Part shown: positions 55,536 through 63,014 of the stretch, piece by piece | Layout of the letters: the number at the start of each line of letters is the position of its first letter | How positions within the stretch are numbered: position 1 is the stretch's first letter | Source: Natrinema gari JCM 14663 | Lineage (GTDB): Archaea; Halobacteriota; Halobacteria; Halobacteriales; Natrialbaceae | Direction: 5' to 3' | Assembly: GCF_000337175.1 (NCBI RefSeq) | Contig: NZ_AOIJ01000052.1 | Coordinates: forward strand, 32,381 to 96,380 | Length of the DNA stretch: 64,000 nucleotides | The notes under the pieces: model-generated | Databases searched by the model: none | What the model saw: the letters and a program-made list of their open reading frames with translations, nothing else | What the model was told of the DNA's origin: nothing | Program-made: the position numbers and the translations under genes

Positions 55536-56551
55536 CCGACCTCGAGCCGGCGATCCCTCGAGCCGGCGGCCAACCGGCGAGTTCCCCACCCTGCGTCGCC
55601 GGGCGGCGCGTGACCGATCTGAGCGCGGCAGCGGGCGGCGTCGTCTGGCTGGGAGTCGTCGCCGGCACGGTCGGCGACGTACTCCCCCTTTCCTCGCCGG
55701 CGCTGTACGTGGGGCTTGCCGCGCTCGTCGTCGTTCCCCTCGGCCTCGGCGTCCTCGAGTCGCCTCGAGACGCGACTCCCCTGCGAGCAGCCTATCGGAG
55801 TGCCGCCGTCGGACAGTTTCCGGCCGCCCTGGCGCTCGTCGCTGCCCTCGTCGCGCCACAGGGGTCGCTCGCCGCGGTCGCACTCACCATCCCGTGGCTC
55901 GGCGTCACCGGCGCGATCGCGCTGTGTGGAGTCGGCCGGCTCCTCGACCGCGGCGGCGGTCCGCTGCCCGAACTCGCGGTCGACGCCGGCCTGCTGTACG
56001 TGCCGGTCGCCGCGACGTTCCTCTGTCTGCACGCCGCGGGCGTCAGCCTCCGGTTCGCCCCGACTATCGTCCTCCTGACGGGAGTGCACTTCCACTACGC
56101 CGGATTCGCGTTGCCGCTCGTCGTCGGCCTGACGGGGCGGCATTTGGCGGGATCGGACGGACGATTCTCGGCGACGATCACGGGTCGAGCGACGGCCGCG
56201 ACGACGGTCGTCGTCGTCGCCGGCATCCTCTTGATCGCGATCGGAATCACGTTCTCGCCGCTGGTCGAGGTCGTCGCCGTCGTCGCCTTCACCGCCGGCG
56301 TCGTGGGGTTCGCCCTGCGAACGCTCCGTGACGTCGTCCCCACGGTGGCGCGACTCCCGGGACTGTTGCTCGCCGTCGCCGCGCTGTCGCTGTGCTGGAC
56401 GATGGCGCTGGCGCTCGCGTTCGCATACTCCTCCCTTCCCGGGACGCCGTCGCTCGTCACGATTCCCGAGATGATCCGCTGGCATGGAAGCGTCAACGCG
56501 TTCGGATTCGCACTGCCCGCCCTGCTCGCGTTCCGGCTGCTCGAGGCGTGA
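55532..56551 (+). CDS. YndJ-like membrane protein, cassette gene 3
   Basis: A 339-residue polytopic membrane protein with about ten hydrophobic segments. The central TGVHFHYAGFALPLVVGLTG with two histidines and the C-terminal RWHGSVNAFGFALPALLAFR are the family-typical stretches of YndJ. The histidines inside helices suggest metal or haem binding, but nothing is known of function. The start GTG overlaps the DUF4166 stop; its own stop overlaps the next start, keeping all genes in one transcript. Confidence 0.85.
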   Translation: MTDLEPAIPRAGGQPASSPPCVAGRRVTDLSAAAGGVVWLGVVAGTVGDVLPLSSPALYVGLAALVVVPLGLGVLESPRDATPLRAAYRSAAVGQFPAALALVAALVAPQGSLAAVALTIPWLGVTGAIALCGVGRLLDRGGGPLPELAVDAGLLYVPVAATFLCLHAAGVSLRFAPTIVLLTGVHFHYAGFALPLVVGLTGRHLAGSDGRFSATITGRATAATTVVVVAGILLIAIGITFSPLVEVVAVVAFTAGVVGFALRTLRDVVPTVARLPGLLLAVAALSLCWTMALALAFAYSSLPGTPSLVTIPEMIRWHGSVNAFGFALPALLAFRLLEA

Positions 56552-56672
56552 GTCGCGATATTCGCGAGCGGTTCGTGACGGTACCGATTCCGGCCGTCGC
56601 TCGTCGAACGGACGACGAGGTCGCCGACGCCCTCGCGTACGATCAGGTCATCGCGACGGGACGCCTCGTGTC
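56548..56672 (+). pseudogene. Truncated fourth cassette gene, 3' end lost
   Basis: A GTG at 56548 overlaps the YndJ stop (GTGA) exactly as in coupled operon genes. The first about 40 codons, SRDIRERFVTVPIPAVARRT then DDEVADALAYDQVIATG, have gene-like codon use. Beyond about 56670 the frame stays open, but only because it is antisense to the PQQ fragment. The gene therefore appears to have lost its 3' part at the junction with the PQQ remnant. Family not recognised. Confidence 0.5.
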
Positions 56673-57014
56673 AGGTTACGTCGAGGGCATAGACGCGGCC
56701 GTCGTTGCTCGCGACGTAGGCAGCGTCGTCGGTGACGGCTGGTGCGGCGATGACGGCGTTGTCGGTTTCGAACCGCCAGTGAGCCTCGCCCGTCTCCGGA
56801 TCGAGCGCGTAGACGTTCCGATCGAGGCTGGCGACGTGGATACGGCCGCTCGCCACGGCTGGAGTCGTGGGGAGTCGACCGTCGGCTTCGAACGACCACA
56901 ACTCCCGTTCGGGTTCCAGTCGTTCGACGTCGTCGCCGCCGGTAGTACCGAGACACCCGGCTGCGCCGCTCAAACCGATGGCGATCTTCCGAGGACGGTC
57001 CGACGACCGGTCAC
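56671..57014 (-). pseudogene. PQQ-type beta-propeller lipoprotein, frameshifted and 3'-truncated
   Basis: The minus strand encodes a signal region and about two PQQ-like repeats: a lipobox AAGCLG, then RELWSFEADGRLPTTPAVAS, RNVYALDPETGEAHWRFETD and the broken GRVYALDVT at the end. Intact relatives have seven or eight repeats and 350-400 residues. The N-terminal RRTVLG reads in a different frame from the lipobox; inserting one base near 56978 would restore RRTVLGKIAIGLSGAAGCLG. So it has both a frameshift and a 3' deletion. Start GTG at 57014 is a guess from the twin arginine. Confidence 0.75.
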
Positions 57015-57100
57015 GAATAACACCGCATCTGTCGGCGATAAATAAAATCGTCCCGATCGCCGATTCTTCCCCGGGACGGGTAACCCCGGGGGACTGGTGG

Positions 57101-57844
57101 TCACTCGCTCCGACTCGGGATCGCTGCGACCGTCTCGTGAGCGAGCGCATCGAACGTGGCTTCCTCGGGCACCACGTCGACATCGATTCCGTGCGATGCG
57201 GCGGTCTCGGCTGTCGGCTCGCCGATCACGCCGACGGTCGCGCCCGCGAGTCCCTCGAGTGCGTCCTCGCGGATCCCTCGTTCGGCGGCGGCGTCGAGGA
57301 AGTGCTCGACGGTCAGCGACGAGGTGAAACAGGCGGCCTCGAGCCCGCCCTCGGCGGCCAGTTCGGCCGAGCGGCCGCTTTCCGCGGGCCGAACGAGCCG
57401 ATACAGGATCGTTTCGTGGACGTACGCGCCCGCGTCGTCGAGGCCCTCGAGCAACACCGCACTGCCGTGGTCGCTGCGCGCGACCTCGACGCGCGCGCCG
57501 TCGACCCGACTCTCGAGCGCTGTCACGAGCCCGCTCGAGGTGAACTCGTCGGGGACGAGATCGACCGCGTACCCTTCTTCGCGGAGCGCGTCGGCCGTTG
57601 CGGGGCCGATGGCACAGACGGTTTCGTCGCCGGGCTTCCAGCCCGCCTCGGAGACGAGTTCCGCGCCGGTTTTGCTGGTGAAGACGACGTAGTCGGCATC
57701 GGATCGCGGCGTCGCATCGGTGGCGTCGACGGACAGCATCGGATCCGGAACCGGCTCGGCTCCGAGGGTCTCGAGCACGTCGGCGGCCCGCTCGAGGCGC
57801 TCGTCGTCGGGGCGGAAGACGGCCACTGTGGGTGAGGTGCTCAT
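57101..57844 (-). CDS. hemD: Uroporphyrinogen-III synthase
   Basis: Cyclises hydroxymethylbilane to uroporphyrinogen III. A 247-residue two-domain protein: VAVFRPDDERLERAADVLET, DYVVFTSKTGAELVSEAG, VCAIGPATADALREEGYAVD and in the second domain ACFTSSLTVEHFLDAAAERG and VGVIGEPTAETAASHGIDVD, the typical T-S and P-T-A motifs. It is the third gene after hemC and cobA, with a 3-base gap, so the three are one operon. Length is typical. Confidence 0.93.
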   Translation of the reverse strand: MSTSPTVAVFRPDDERLERAADVLETLGAEPVPDPMLSVDATDATPRSDADYVVFTSKTGAELVSEAGWKPGDETVCAIGPATADALREEGYAVDLVPDEFTSSGLVTALESRVDGARVEVARSDHGSAVLLEGLDDAGAYVHETILYRLVRPAESGRSAELAAEGGLEAACFTSSLTVEHFLDAAAERGIREDALEGLAGATVGVIGEPTAETAASHGIDVDVVPEEATFDALAHETVAAIPSRSE

Positions 57845-57847
57845 CGG

Positions 57848-58645
57848 TTACGCCTCGTCCTCGGCTGTCCCGTAGTCGGTTCGTAAGCAGTCGACGATCG
57901 ACTCGCGCGTGCCGGCGACATCGCCGATCACCGTTATCGCGGGCGGGGAGATACCCGCCTCGTCACGGGCGTCGACGATGGTCTCGAGGGTTCCCGTCGC
58001 GACTTGCTGGCCGGGCCAGGTGCCCCGTTCGACCAGTGCGACCGGCGTCTCGGGAGCCATGCCGGCCTCGAGCAGCGCTTTCGTGTAGTCCGGCAGCCGG
58101 CCGACGCCCATCAAGACGACGATGGTGCCGCCGGTCGCGGCCAGGGCGTCCCAGTCGACTGCCGATTCTTCCTTCGTGGGGTCCTCGTGGCCCGTCACGA
58201 AGGAAACTGAGGAGGCGTGATCGCGGTGCGTGACTGGAATCCCGGCTACCGCGGGTGCGCCGATCGCCGACGTGACCGCTGGGACGACCTCGAACGGCAC
58301 GTCGTGGGCCGCGAGGTACTCCGCTTCCTCGCCGCCCCGACCGAAGACGAAGGAGTCCCCACCCTTGAGCCGGACGACGGCGTTGCCTTCGCGGGCGAGT
58401 TCGACCAGCCGCTCGTTGATCTCCGACTGGGGCGTCCGCTCGCCGCCGGCACGCTTGCCGACATCCTCGCGGCGGTCCTCGGGGAGCATGTCGATGATTT
58501 CGGGGCCGGGAAGTTTGTCGTGGAGGACGACGTCCGCGGCCTCGAGCAGCCGCTTCGCCTTGACGGTCAGGAGGTCGGGATCACCGGGGCCGCTGCCGAC
58601 GAGGTAGACGGTGCCCGAGTCGACGTCGCTAGCGTTGTCTGACAT
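57848..58645 (-). CDS. cobA: Uroporphyrinogen-III C-methyltransferase (SUMT)
   Basis: Methylates uroporphyrinogen III at C2 and C7 to precorrin-2, the branch point to sirohaem, cobalamin and the archaeal alternative haem route. 265 residues, with VYLVGSGPGDPDLLTVKAKR at the SAM-binding start, NAVVRLKGGDSFVFGRGGEE as the second motif, and VTSAIGAPAVAGIPVTHRDH. The gene sits between hemC and hemD, consistent with a route that goes through sirohaem rather than through protoporphyrin. Confidence 0.94.
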   Translation of the reverse strand: MSDNASDVDSGTVYLVGSGPGDPDLLTVKAKRLLEAADVVLHDKLPGPEIIDMLPEDRREDVGKRAGGERTPQSEINERLVELAREGNAVVRLKGGDSFVFGRGGEEAEYLAAHDVPFEVVPAVTSAIGAPAVAGIPVTHRDHASSVSFVTGHEDPTKEESAVDWDALAATGGTIVVLMGVGRLPDYTKALLEAGMAPETPVALVERGTWPGQQVATGTLETIVDARDEAGISPPAITVIGDVAGTRESIVDCLRTDYGTAEDEA

Positions 58646-58659
58646 TCGGTACTCGCTAG

Positions 58660-59799
58660 CTATTTCCCCGCGGGCTTATCTTCCTCGGAGGCGGTCCCGT
58701 CGTCGCCGCCGGCCGCCTCGCGAGCCTGCTCGATCAGTTCCGCCGCGCCGCGGTCCGCGAGGTCCCGTGCGAACTCGCGTGCGGCGTCGGCGTGCGTCTC
58801 GACCGGCAGGTCCCGGCTGGCGGTCACCGACTCCTCGCCGTCGCGGTCGAAGACGCTGACGTTCGTGTGGACGTACTCGCCCTGCACGATCGCGTAGATG
58901 CCGACCGGCGCGATACAGCCGCCGCCGAGTTCCGACAGAATCGTCCGCTCGACGGTCGTCTCGACGCGGCTTCGCGGGTGATCGATGTGCGTCTGAATGT
59001 CCCGAGCCGTCTCCCCGTCGGGCGCGGTCACCGCGAGCGCCCCCTGTCCCGGTGCGGGAACGAACGTCGACGTCGATAACTCCTGATAGTCGACGTAGTG
59101 GGCGAGTCCGCTGCGCTCGAGGCCCGCGCCCGCGAGGACGATGGCGTCGTACTCGGTCTCGACCTCGCGGCCGAGCGCGCCCTTCTCGAGTTCCGAGAGA
59201 TCGTCGAACCACTCGTCGACCGTACGGTCGTACTCGGGCTCGAAGTCCTCGTTGCCAGTGTTGCCCTTGCGCTCTTTGTCCGCCTCCGAGCGCTCCTGGT
59301 GTTCCGCTTGCAACGCGGGCGCGAGCAACTTCTCGAGGCGCGTGTCGACGTTCCCGCGCAGCGGCTCGACCTCGAGGTCCGGCCGCTCGGAGAGCAGTTG
59401 TGCGCGCCGGCGAAGACTCGAGGTCCCGACGGTCGCGCCCGATGACAGTTCCTCGAGCGTCGTCCCGTCGGGCGTGACGAGGACGTCGCCGGGCCGTCCC
59501 CGTTCGGGGACCGCGGCGGTCACGAGGTCCGCGGGCTGCTCGGTCGGCATGTCCTTCATCGAGTGGATCGCGGCGTCGAGTTCCCCTTCGAGGACGCGTT
59601 CGTCCAGTTCGCGGACGAACGCGCCGGTCTTCCCGAGTTGATGGATCAATTCGTCTCTGATCTGGTCCCCCGTCGTCTCCACGGTAACGAGTTCGACCTC
59701 GTACCGCCGGTCCTCGAGGGCCTCCTGTACCAGGGTGGCCTGTCGCCGGGCGAGTGTCGACCCCCTCGTCGCCAGTCGCAATGTCCCACGCGTTCTCAT
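58660..59799 (-). CDS. hemC: Hydroxymethylbilane synthase (porphobilinogen deaminase)
   Basis: Polymerises four porphobilinogens. 379 residues, starting MRTRGTLRLATRGSTLARRQ; HSMKDMPTEQPADLV and GTSSLRRRAQLLSERPDLEV are conserved, and LSELGGGCIAPVGIYAIVQG carries the cysteine for the dipyrromethane cofactor. An acidic haloarchaeal insertion of about 40 residues (EADKERKGNTGNEDFEPEYD) interrupts the middle domain. The start at 59799 is chosen because the earlier in-frame ATG adds an unrelated leader. First gene of the hemC-cobA-hemD operon. Confidence 0.95.
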   Translation of the reverse strand: MRTRGTLRLATRGSTLARRQATLVQEALEDRRYEVELVTVETTGDQIRDELIHQLGKTGAFVRELDERVLEGELDAAIHSMKDMPTEQPADLVTAAVPERGRPGDVLVTPDGTTLEELSSGATVGTSSLRRRAQLLSERPDLEVEPLRGNVDTRLEKLLAPALQAEHQERSEADKERKGNTGNEDFEPEYDRTVDEWFDDLSELEKGALGREVETEYDAIVLAGAGLERSGLAHYVDYQELSTSTFVPAPGQGALAVTAPDGETARDIQTHIDHPRSRVETTVERTILSELGGGCIAPVGIYAIVQGEYVHTNVSVFDRDGEESVTASRDLPVETHADAAREFARDLADRGAAELIEQAREAAGGDDGTASEEDKPAGK

Positions 59800-59952
59800 A
59801 GGGTGCAGTCGGTGCCTCGAGTATGAAAAGCGTACGCTTGTCCGACGCGGGAACGCGCGCGCTATTTCCACCGGCGCGGAATCGAGTTGCGCGATGGAAC
59901 GGCTGCGTTGGCTCCAAACTCACTTGGTTGGGATTGTCACACAGCATTTTCG

Positions 59953-59965
59953 CGAAACACGTTCG
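59953..59965. promoter_or_regulatory. NarO-like palindrome before the truncated haemoglobin gene
   Basis: CGAAACACGTTCG (reverse complement CGAACGTGTTTCG) is an interrupted palindrome ending 7 bases upstream of the TATA box of the haemoglobin gene. Haloarchaeal NarO is reported to use a CGAAC-type palindrome, so an NO- or oxygen-responsive activator site is plausible. A near copy precedes the NO reductase gene. Confidence 0.5.
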
Positions 59966-59971
59966 GGGTGC

Positions 59972-59979
59972 TATTTATA
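59972..59979 (+). promoter_or_regulatory. TATA box of the truncated haemoglobin gene
   Basis: TATTTATA about 31 bases before ATG 60007, which puts the start of transcription within a few bases of the start codon. Confidence 0.6.
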
Positions 59980-60006
59980 GTATTTGACGGCCGATGGTTC
60001 GACCGA

Positions 60007-60372
60007 ATGGCAGACACCCTCTACGAGCGACTCGGCGGTGAAGACGCGATTACGGCTGTCGTCGACGAATTCTACGACCGCATCATGGCGGACGACCAGG
60101 TCGCCGGCTACTTCGACGATGTCGATATGCAGAAACAGCGCGCACACCAGGCCCAGTTCATCAGTTCGGTCACCGGCGGTCCGGTCGAGTACGACGGCGG
60201 CGAGATGGAAGCCGTGCATGCGGACATGGGCATCACGCCGGCGGACTTCCAGGCCATCGCGACGCACCTCGACGACGCGCTCGCCGACTTCGACGTCGAC
60301 GAAGCCGACCGCGAGTCGGTTCTCGAGGAAATCGCGAGCTATCAGAACGCGATCGTCACGGCTGCGGACTGA
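60007..60372 (+). CDS. Group 1 truncated haemoglobin
   Basis: A 121-residue 2-on-2 haemoglobin. MADTLYERLGGEDAITAVVD and FYDRIMADDQVAGYFDDVDM hold the TrHbI pattern (F-DxxxM), QRAHQAQFISSVTGGPVEYD the CD/E region, and MEAVHADMGITPADFQAIAT the proximal histidine in the F helix. Such proteins oxidise NO to nitrate. It stands just before a quinol NO reductase and behind a NarO-like palindrome, which supports a role in NO detoxification. Confidence 0.93.
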   Translation: MADTLYERLGGEDAITAVVDEFYDRIMADDQVAGYFDDVDMQKQRAHQAQFISSVTGGPVEYDGGEMEAVHADMGITPADFQAIATHLDDALADFDVDEADRESVLEEIASYQNAIVTAAD

Positions 60373-60480
60373 CTGGTTCTGTTCGTCCCGCTTCCGGGAG
60401 CGGGTCGGAGCCCTCGACCGCCGTCGATCGGCGGACAGTTGCGGGGATCGCTACGAACTCACGTCCCCTAATAGCGCCTG

Positions 60481-60492
60481 CGAACGTGTTCG
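60481..60492. promoter_or_regulatory. NarO-like palindrome before the nitric oxide reductase gene
   Basis: CGAACGTGTTCG has arms CGAAC/GTTCG around a 2-base centre and shares CGAACGTGTT with the element upstream of the haemoglobin gene (read on the opposite strand). It lies about 70 bases before the NO reductase ATG. Candidate TATA elements are CATATTG (60503) and CTTATTTG (60523). Confidence 0.5.
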
Positions 60493-60560
60493 GACCTTCT
60501 TCCATATTGTAGGAACTACTGGCTTATTTGAGGGGGGTTCAGGTTCGAGCTACGATTGTC

Positions 60561-62876
60561 ATGCAGATATCCAGAAAACAACTCGCCATGTTTCTCGCGA
60601 CGATTTTCGTCGTGAACCTCGTCGTCATGGGCGGCGGGGCGTGGCTCTCCTACGAGAACGAACCGGAGATCCCTCATACGATCGTCGGTCCGGACGGCGA
60701 AACGGTCGCGACGAGCGACGACGTTCAGTCCGGGAAGGCGGTCTTCCAGGAGAACGGCTTGATGAACCAGGGATCGATGCTGGGCCGCGGTAGTTACTAC
60801 GACGTCGACTACACGGCCGATACCCTCGAGTTGAAGACCGACTACATGCGCGACTACTACGCGCAAGAAACGTACGAGACGGCCTACGAGGACCTCGAGA
60901 CGCCCGAACAGGCCGCGATCGACGAGACGGTTCGCCAGGAACTCCAGTCGAGTACCCACGGCGAGCACGTCGAGTACTCCGCGGCGGAGACGTACGCCCA
61001 CGAGCAGGTGCGTCAGGACTACGTCGAGACGTACCACGAGGGCGACCGCGAACGGGGGATTCAGGAGGGACTGATTCCGACCGAAGAAGAGGCCGAGCAG
61101 TTCGCCGACTTCGCGCTGTGGACCGCCTGGATTTCCCACACCGACCGTCCGGGAACCGACGTCTCGTTTACGAACGACTTCCCGTACTCGCCGGCCGCGG
61201 GTAACGACGCCGGCGGGGCCGTGATGACCTGGAGCGTCATCGCGATGGTGTTGCTGGTCGCCGGTGCCGGGATCGCGATCTGGCTCTACCAGGCCGTCGA
61301 ACTCCCCGAGCCGGAGGCCGGGGGCGTCTCGATCCCCCATCCAAAGGAGATCGATCTGACCCCGAGTCAGCTACTGAGTACCAGATTCATCCTCATCGGG
61401 GCGGTGCTGTTCGTTCTCCAGACGTTCCTCGGCGGTCTGCTCGCCCACTATTACATCGAGCGCGACGGCTTCTTCGGCCTCCGCGAACTGATCGGGTTCG
61501 ATATCCTCCAGTGGCTCCCGTGGTCGATCGCCCGGACCTGGCACGTCGACCTCGGCGTGCTCTGGATCGCCACGATGTGGCTCGGTGCCGGACTGTTCCT
61601 CGCGCCGCTGTTGACGGGCCACGAACCGCGCAAGCAGGCCCTCTACGTTAAGGGCCTGATCGGTGCGTTGCTCGTCGTCGCCGTCGGCGGCCTGGCCGGT
61701 ATCTGGCTCGGTATCAACAACGTCTTCGACGGGCAACTCTGGTGGCTCCTGGGCAACGAGGGACTTGAGTACGTCGAGATCGGCCGTATCTGGCAGGCTG
61801 GCCTGCTGGTCGGCTTCCTCGGTTGGACCGCCCTCGTCGCACGCGGGTTCAAACCGTTACTCGACCGCGAACCCCACTACGGGCTGGCCCATATGATCGT
61901 CTACGCGGGCGGGTCGATCGGCCTGCTGTTCATGGCCGGCTTCCTCTACACGCCCGAGACGAACTTCGTCATGACGGAGTTCTGGCGCTGGTGGGTCGTC
62001 CACATGTGGGTCGAAGGCGTCTTCGAGTTCTTCATCATCGTCGTGATCGCGCTGACGCTGGTCTCGATGAACCTCCTCACCAAGAAATCCGCCGAGAAGG
62101 CCGTCATCTTCCAGGCCGCGCTGGTCATGGGCAGCGGCATCATCGGCGTCTCTCACCACTACTGGTGGGCCGGCCTCCCCGAGGTCTGGCTGCCGATCGG
62201 GAGCGTCTTCTCGACTCTCGAGTTCATCCCGCTGCTCTTTATCCTCTACGAGGCGCTGGGACAGTACCGTGCGATGGACTCCGCCGGAACGGACTTCCCC
62301 TACCGGATGGCCTTCTACTTCATCGTCGCCTCGTCCGTCTGGAACTTCTTCGGAGCCGGCGTGATCGGCTTCTTCATCAACCTGCCGGTGATCAGCTACT
62401 TCGAGAGCGGGACCTACCTGACGGTCGCCCACGCCCACGGCGCGATGTTCGGCGCGTTCGGCTTCCTCGCGATGGGGATGGCCGTCTACATCCTCCGGGT
62501 GACTACCCGTAACACCCACTGGTCCGAACGCCGGCTACGCTGGTCGTTTTGGCTGTGCAACCTCGGCCTCGCGGTGATGTTGGTCCTGTCGTTGCTCCCC
62601 GTCGGCCTCCTCCAACTCGAGACCGCGTTCACACAGGGGTATGCCGCCTCGCGGAGCCTCGAGTTCTACAACGGCGGGCTCATCCAGACGCTGTTCTGGC
62701 TGCGTATGCCCGGTGATACGCTGTTGATCCTCGGAGCGATCCTGTTCGCCTGGGACGTCGTTGCGAAACTCCTCTTCCAGCGGAAGGCGACCGCCGAGGA
62801 GACGAGCGGTCACGTCATCGCCGACCGAATCTTCGGCGACCGCAGCCCGGCCGATCCGGTCAGCGACGACGACTGA
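60561..62876 (+). CDS. norB: Quinol-dependent nitric oxide reductase (qNOR)
   Basis: Reduces 2 NO to N2O at the cytoplasmic membrane using quinol. The 771-residue protein has an N-terminal helix and a long extracytoplasmic domain that fuses a haem-less NorC-like region (KAVFQENGLMNQGSMLGRGS), then 13 or so helices. Haem and FeB ligands are recognisable in GVSHHYWWAGLPEVWLPIGS and VAHAHGAMFGAFGFLAMGMA. Single-subunit type, as in other haloarchaea. The start at 60561 is used; an ATG 33 bases upstream is possible. Confidence 0.95.
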   Translation: MQISRKQLAMFLATIFVVNLVVMGGGAWLSYENEPEIPHTIVGPDGETVATSDDVQSGKAVFQENGLMNQGSMLGRGSYYDVDYTADTLELKTDYMRDYYAQETYETAYEDLETPEQAAIDETVRQELQSSTHGEHVEYSAAETYAHEQVRQDYVETYHEGDRERGIQEGLIPTEEEAEQFADFALWTAWISHTDRPGTDVSFTNDFPYSPAAGNDAGGAVMTWSVIAMVLLVAGAGIAIWLYQAVELPEPEAGGVSIPHPKEIDLTPSQLLSTRFILIGAVLFVLQTFLGGLLAHYYIERDGFFGLRELIGFDILQWLPWSIARTWHVDLGVLWIATMWLGAGLFLAPLLTGHEPRKQALYVKGLIGALLVVAVGGLAGIWLGINNVFDGQLWWLLGNEGLEYVEIGRIWQAGLLVGFLGWTALVARGFKPLLDREPHYGLAHMIVYAGGSIGLLFMAGFLYTPETNFVMTEFWRWWVVHMWVEGVFEFFIIVVIALTLVSMNLLTKKSAEKAVIFQAALVMGSGIIGVSHHYWWAGLPEVWLPIGSVFSTLEFIPLLFILYEALGQYRAMDSAGTDFPYRMAFYFIVASSVWNFFGAGVIGFFINLPVISYFESGTYLTVAHAHGAMFGAFGFLAMGMAVYILRVTTRNTHWSERRLRWSFWLCNLGLAVMLVLSLLPVGLLQLETAFTQGYAASRSLEFYNGGLIQTLFWLRMPGDTLLILGAILFAWDVVAKLLFQRKATAEETSGHVIADRIFGDRSPADPVSDDD

Positions 62877-63014
62877 TGTCGTCGCTTCCGTTCCGTTGTC
62901 GCCGTTCGACGCTCGAGCGGCCCCATGAGCCGCGTTGTCGCGACGGGTCGGATTGAGGCCGGTGTCGGCAGCAGGCCCGCGAAACGCGTCGAGGAGGAGT
63001 CGACCGGGACGCGG

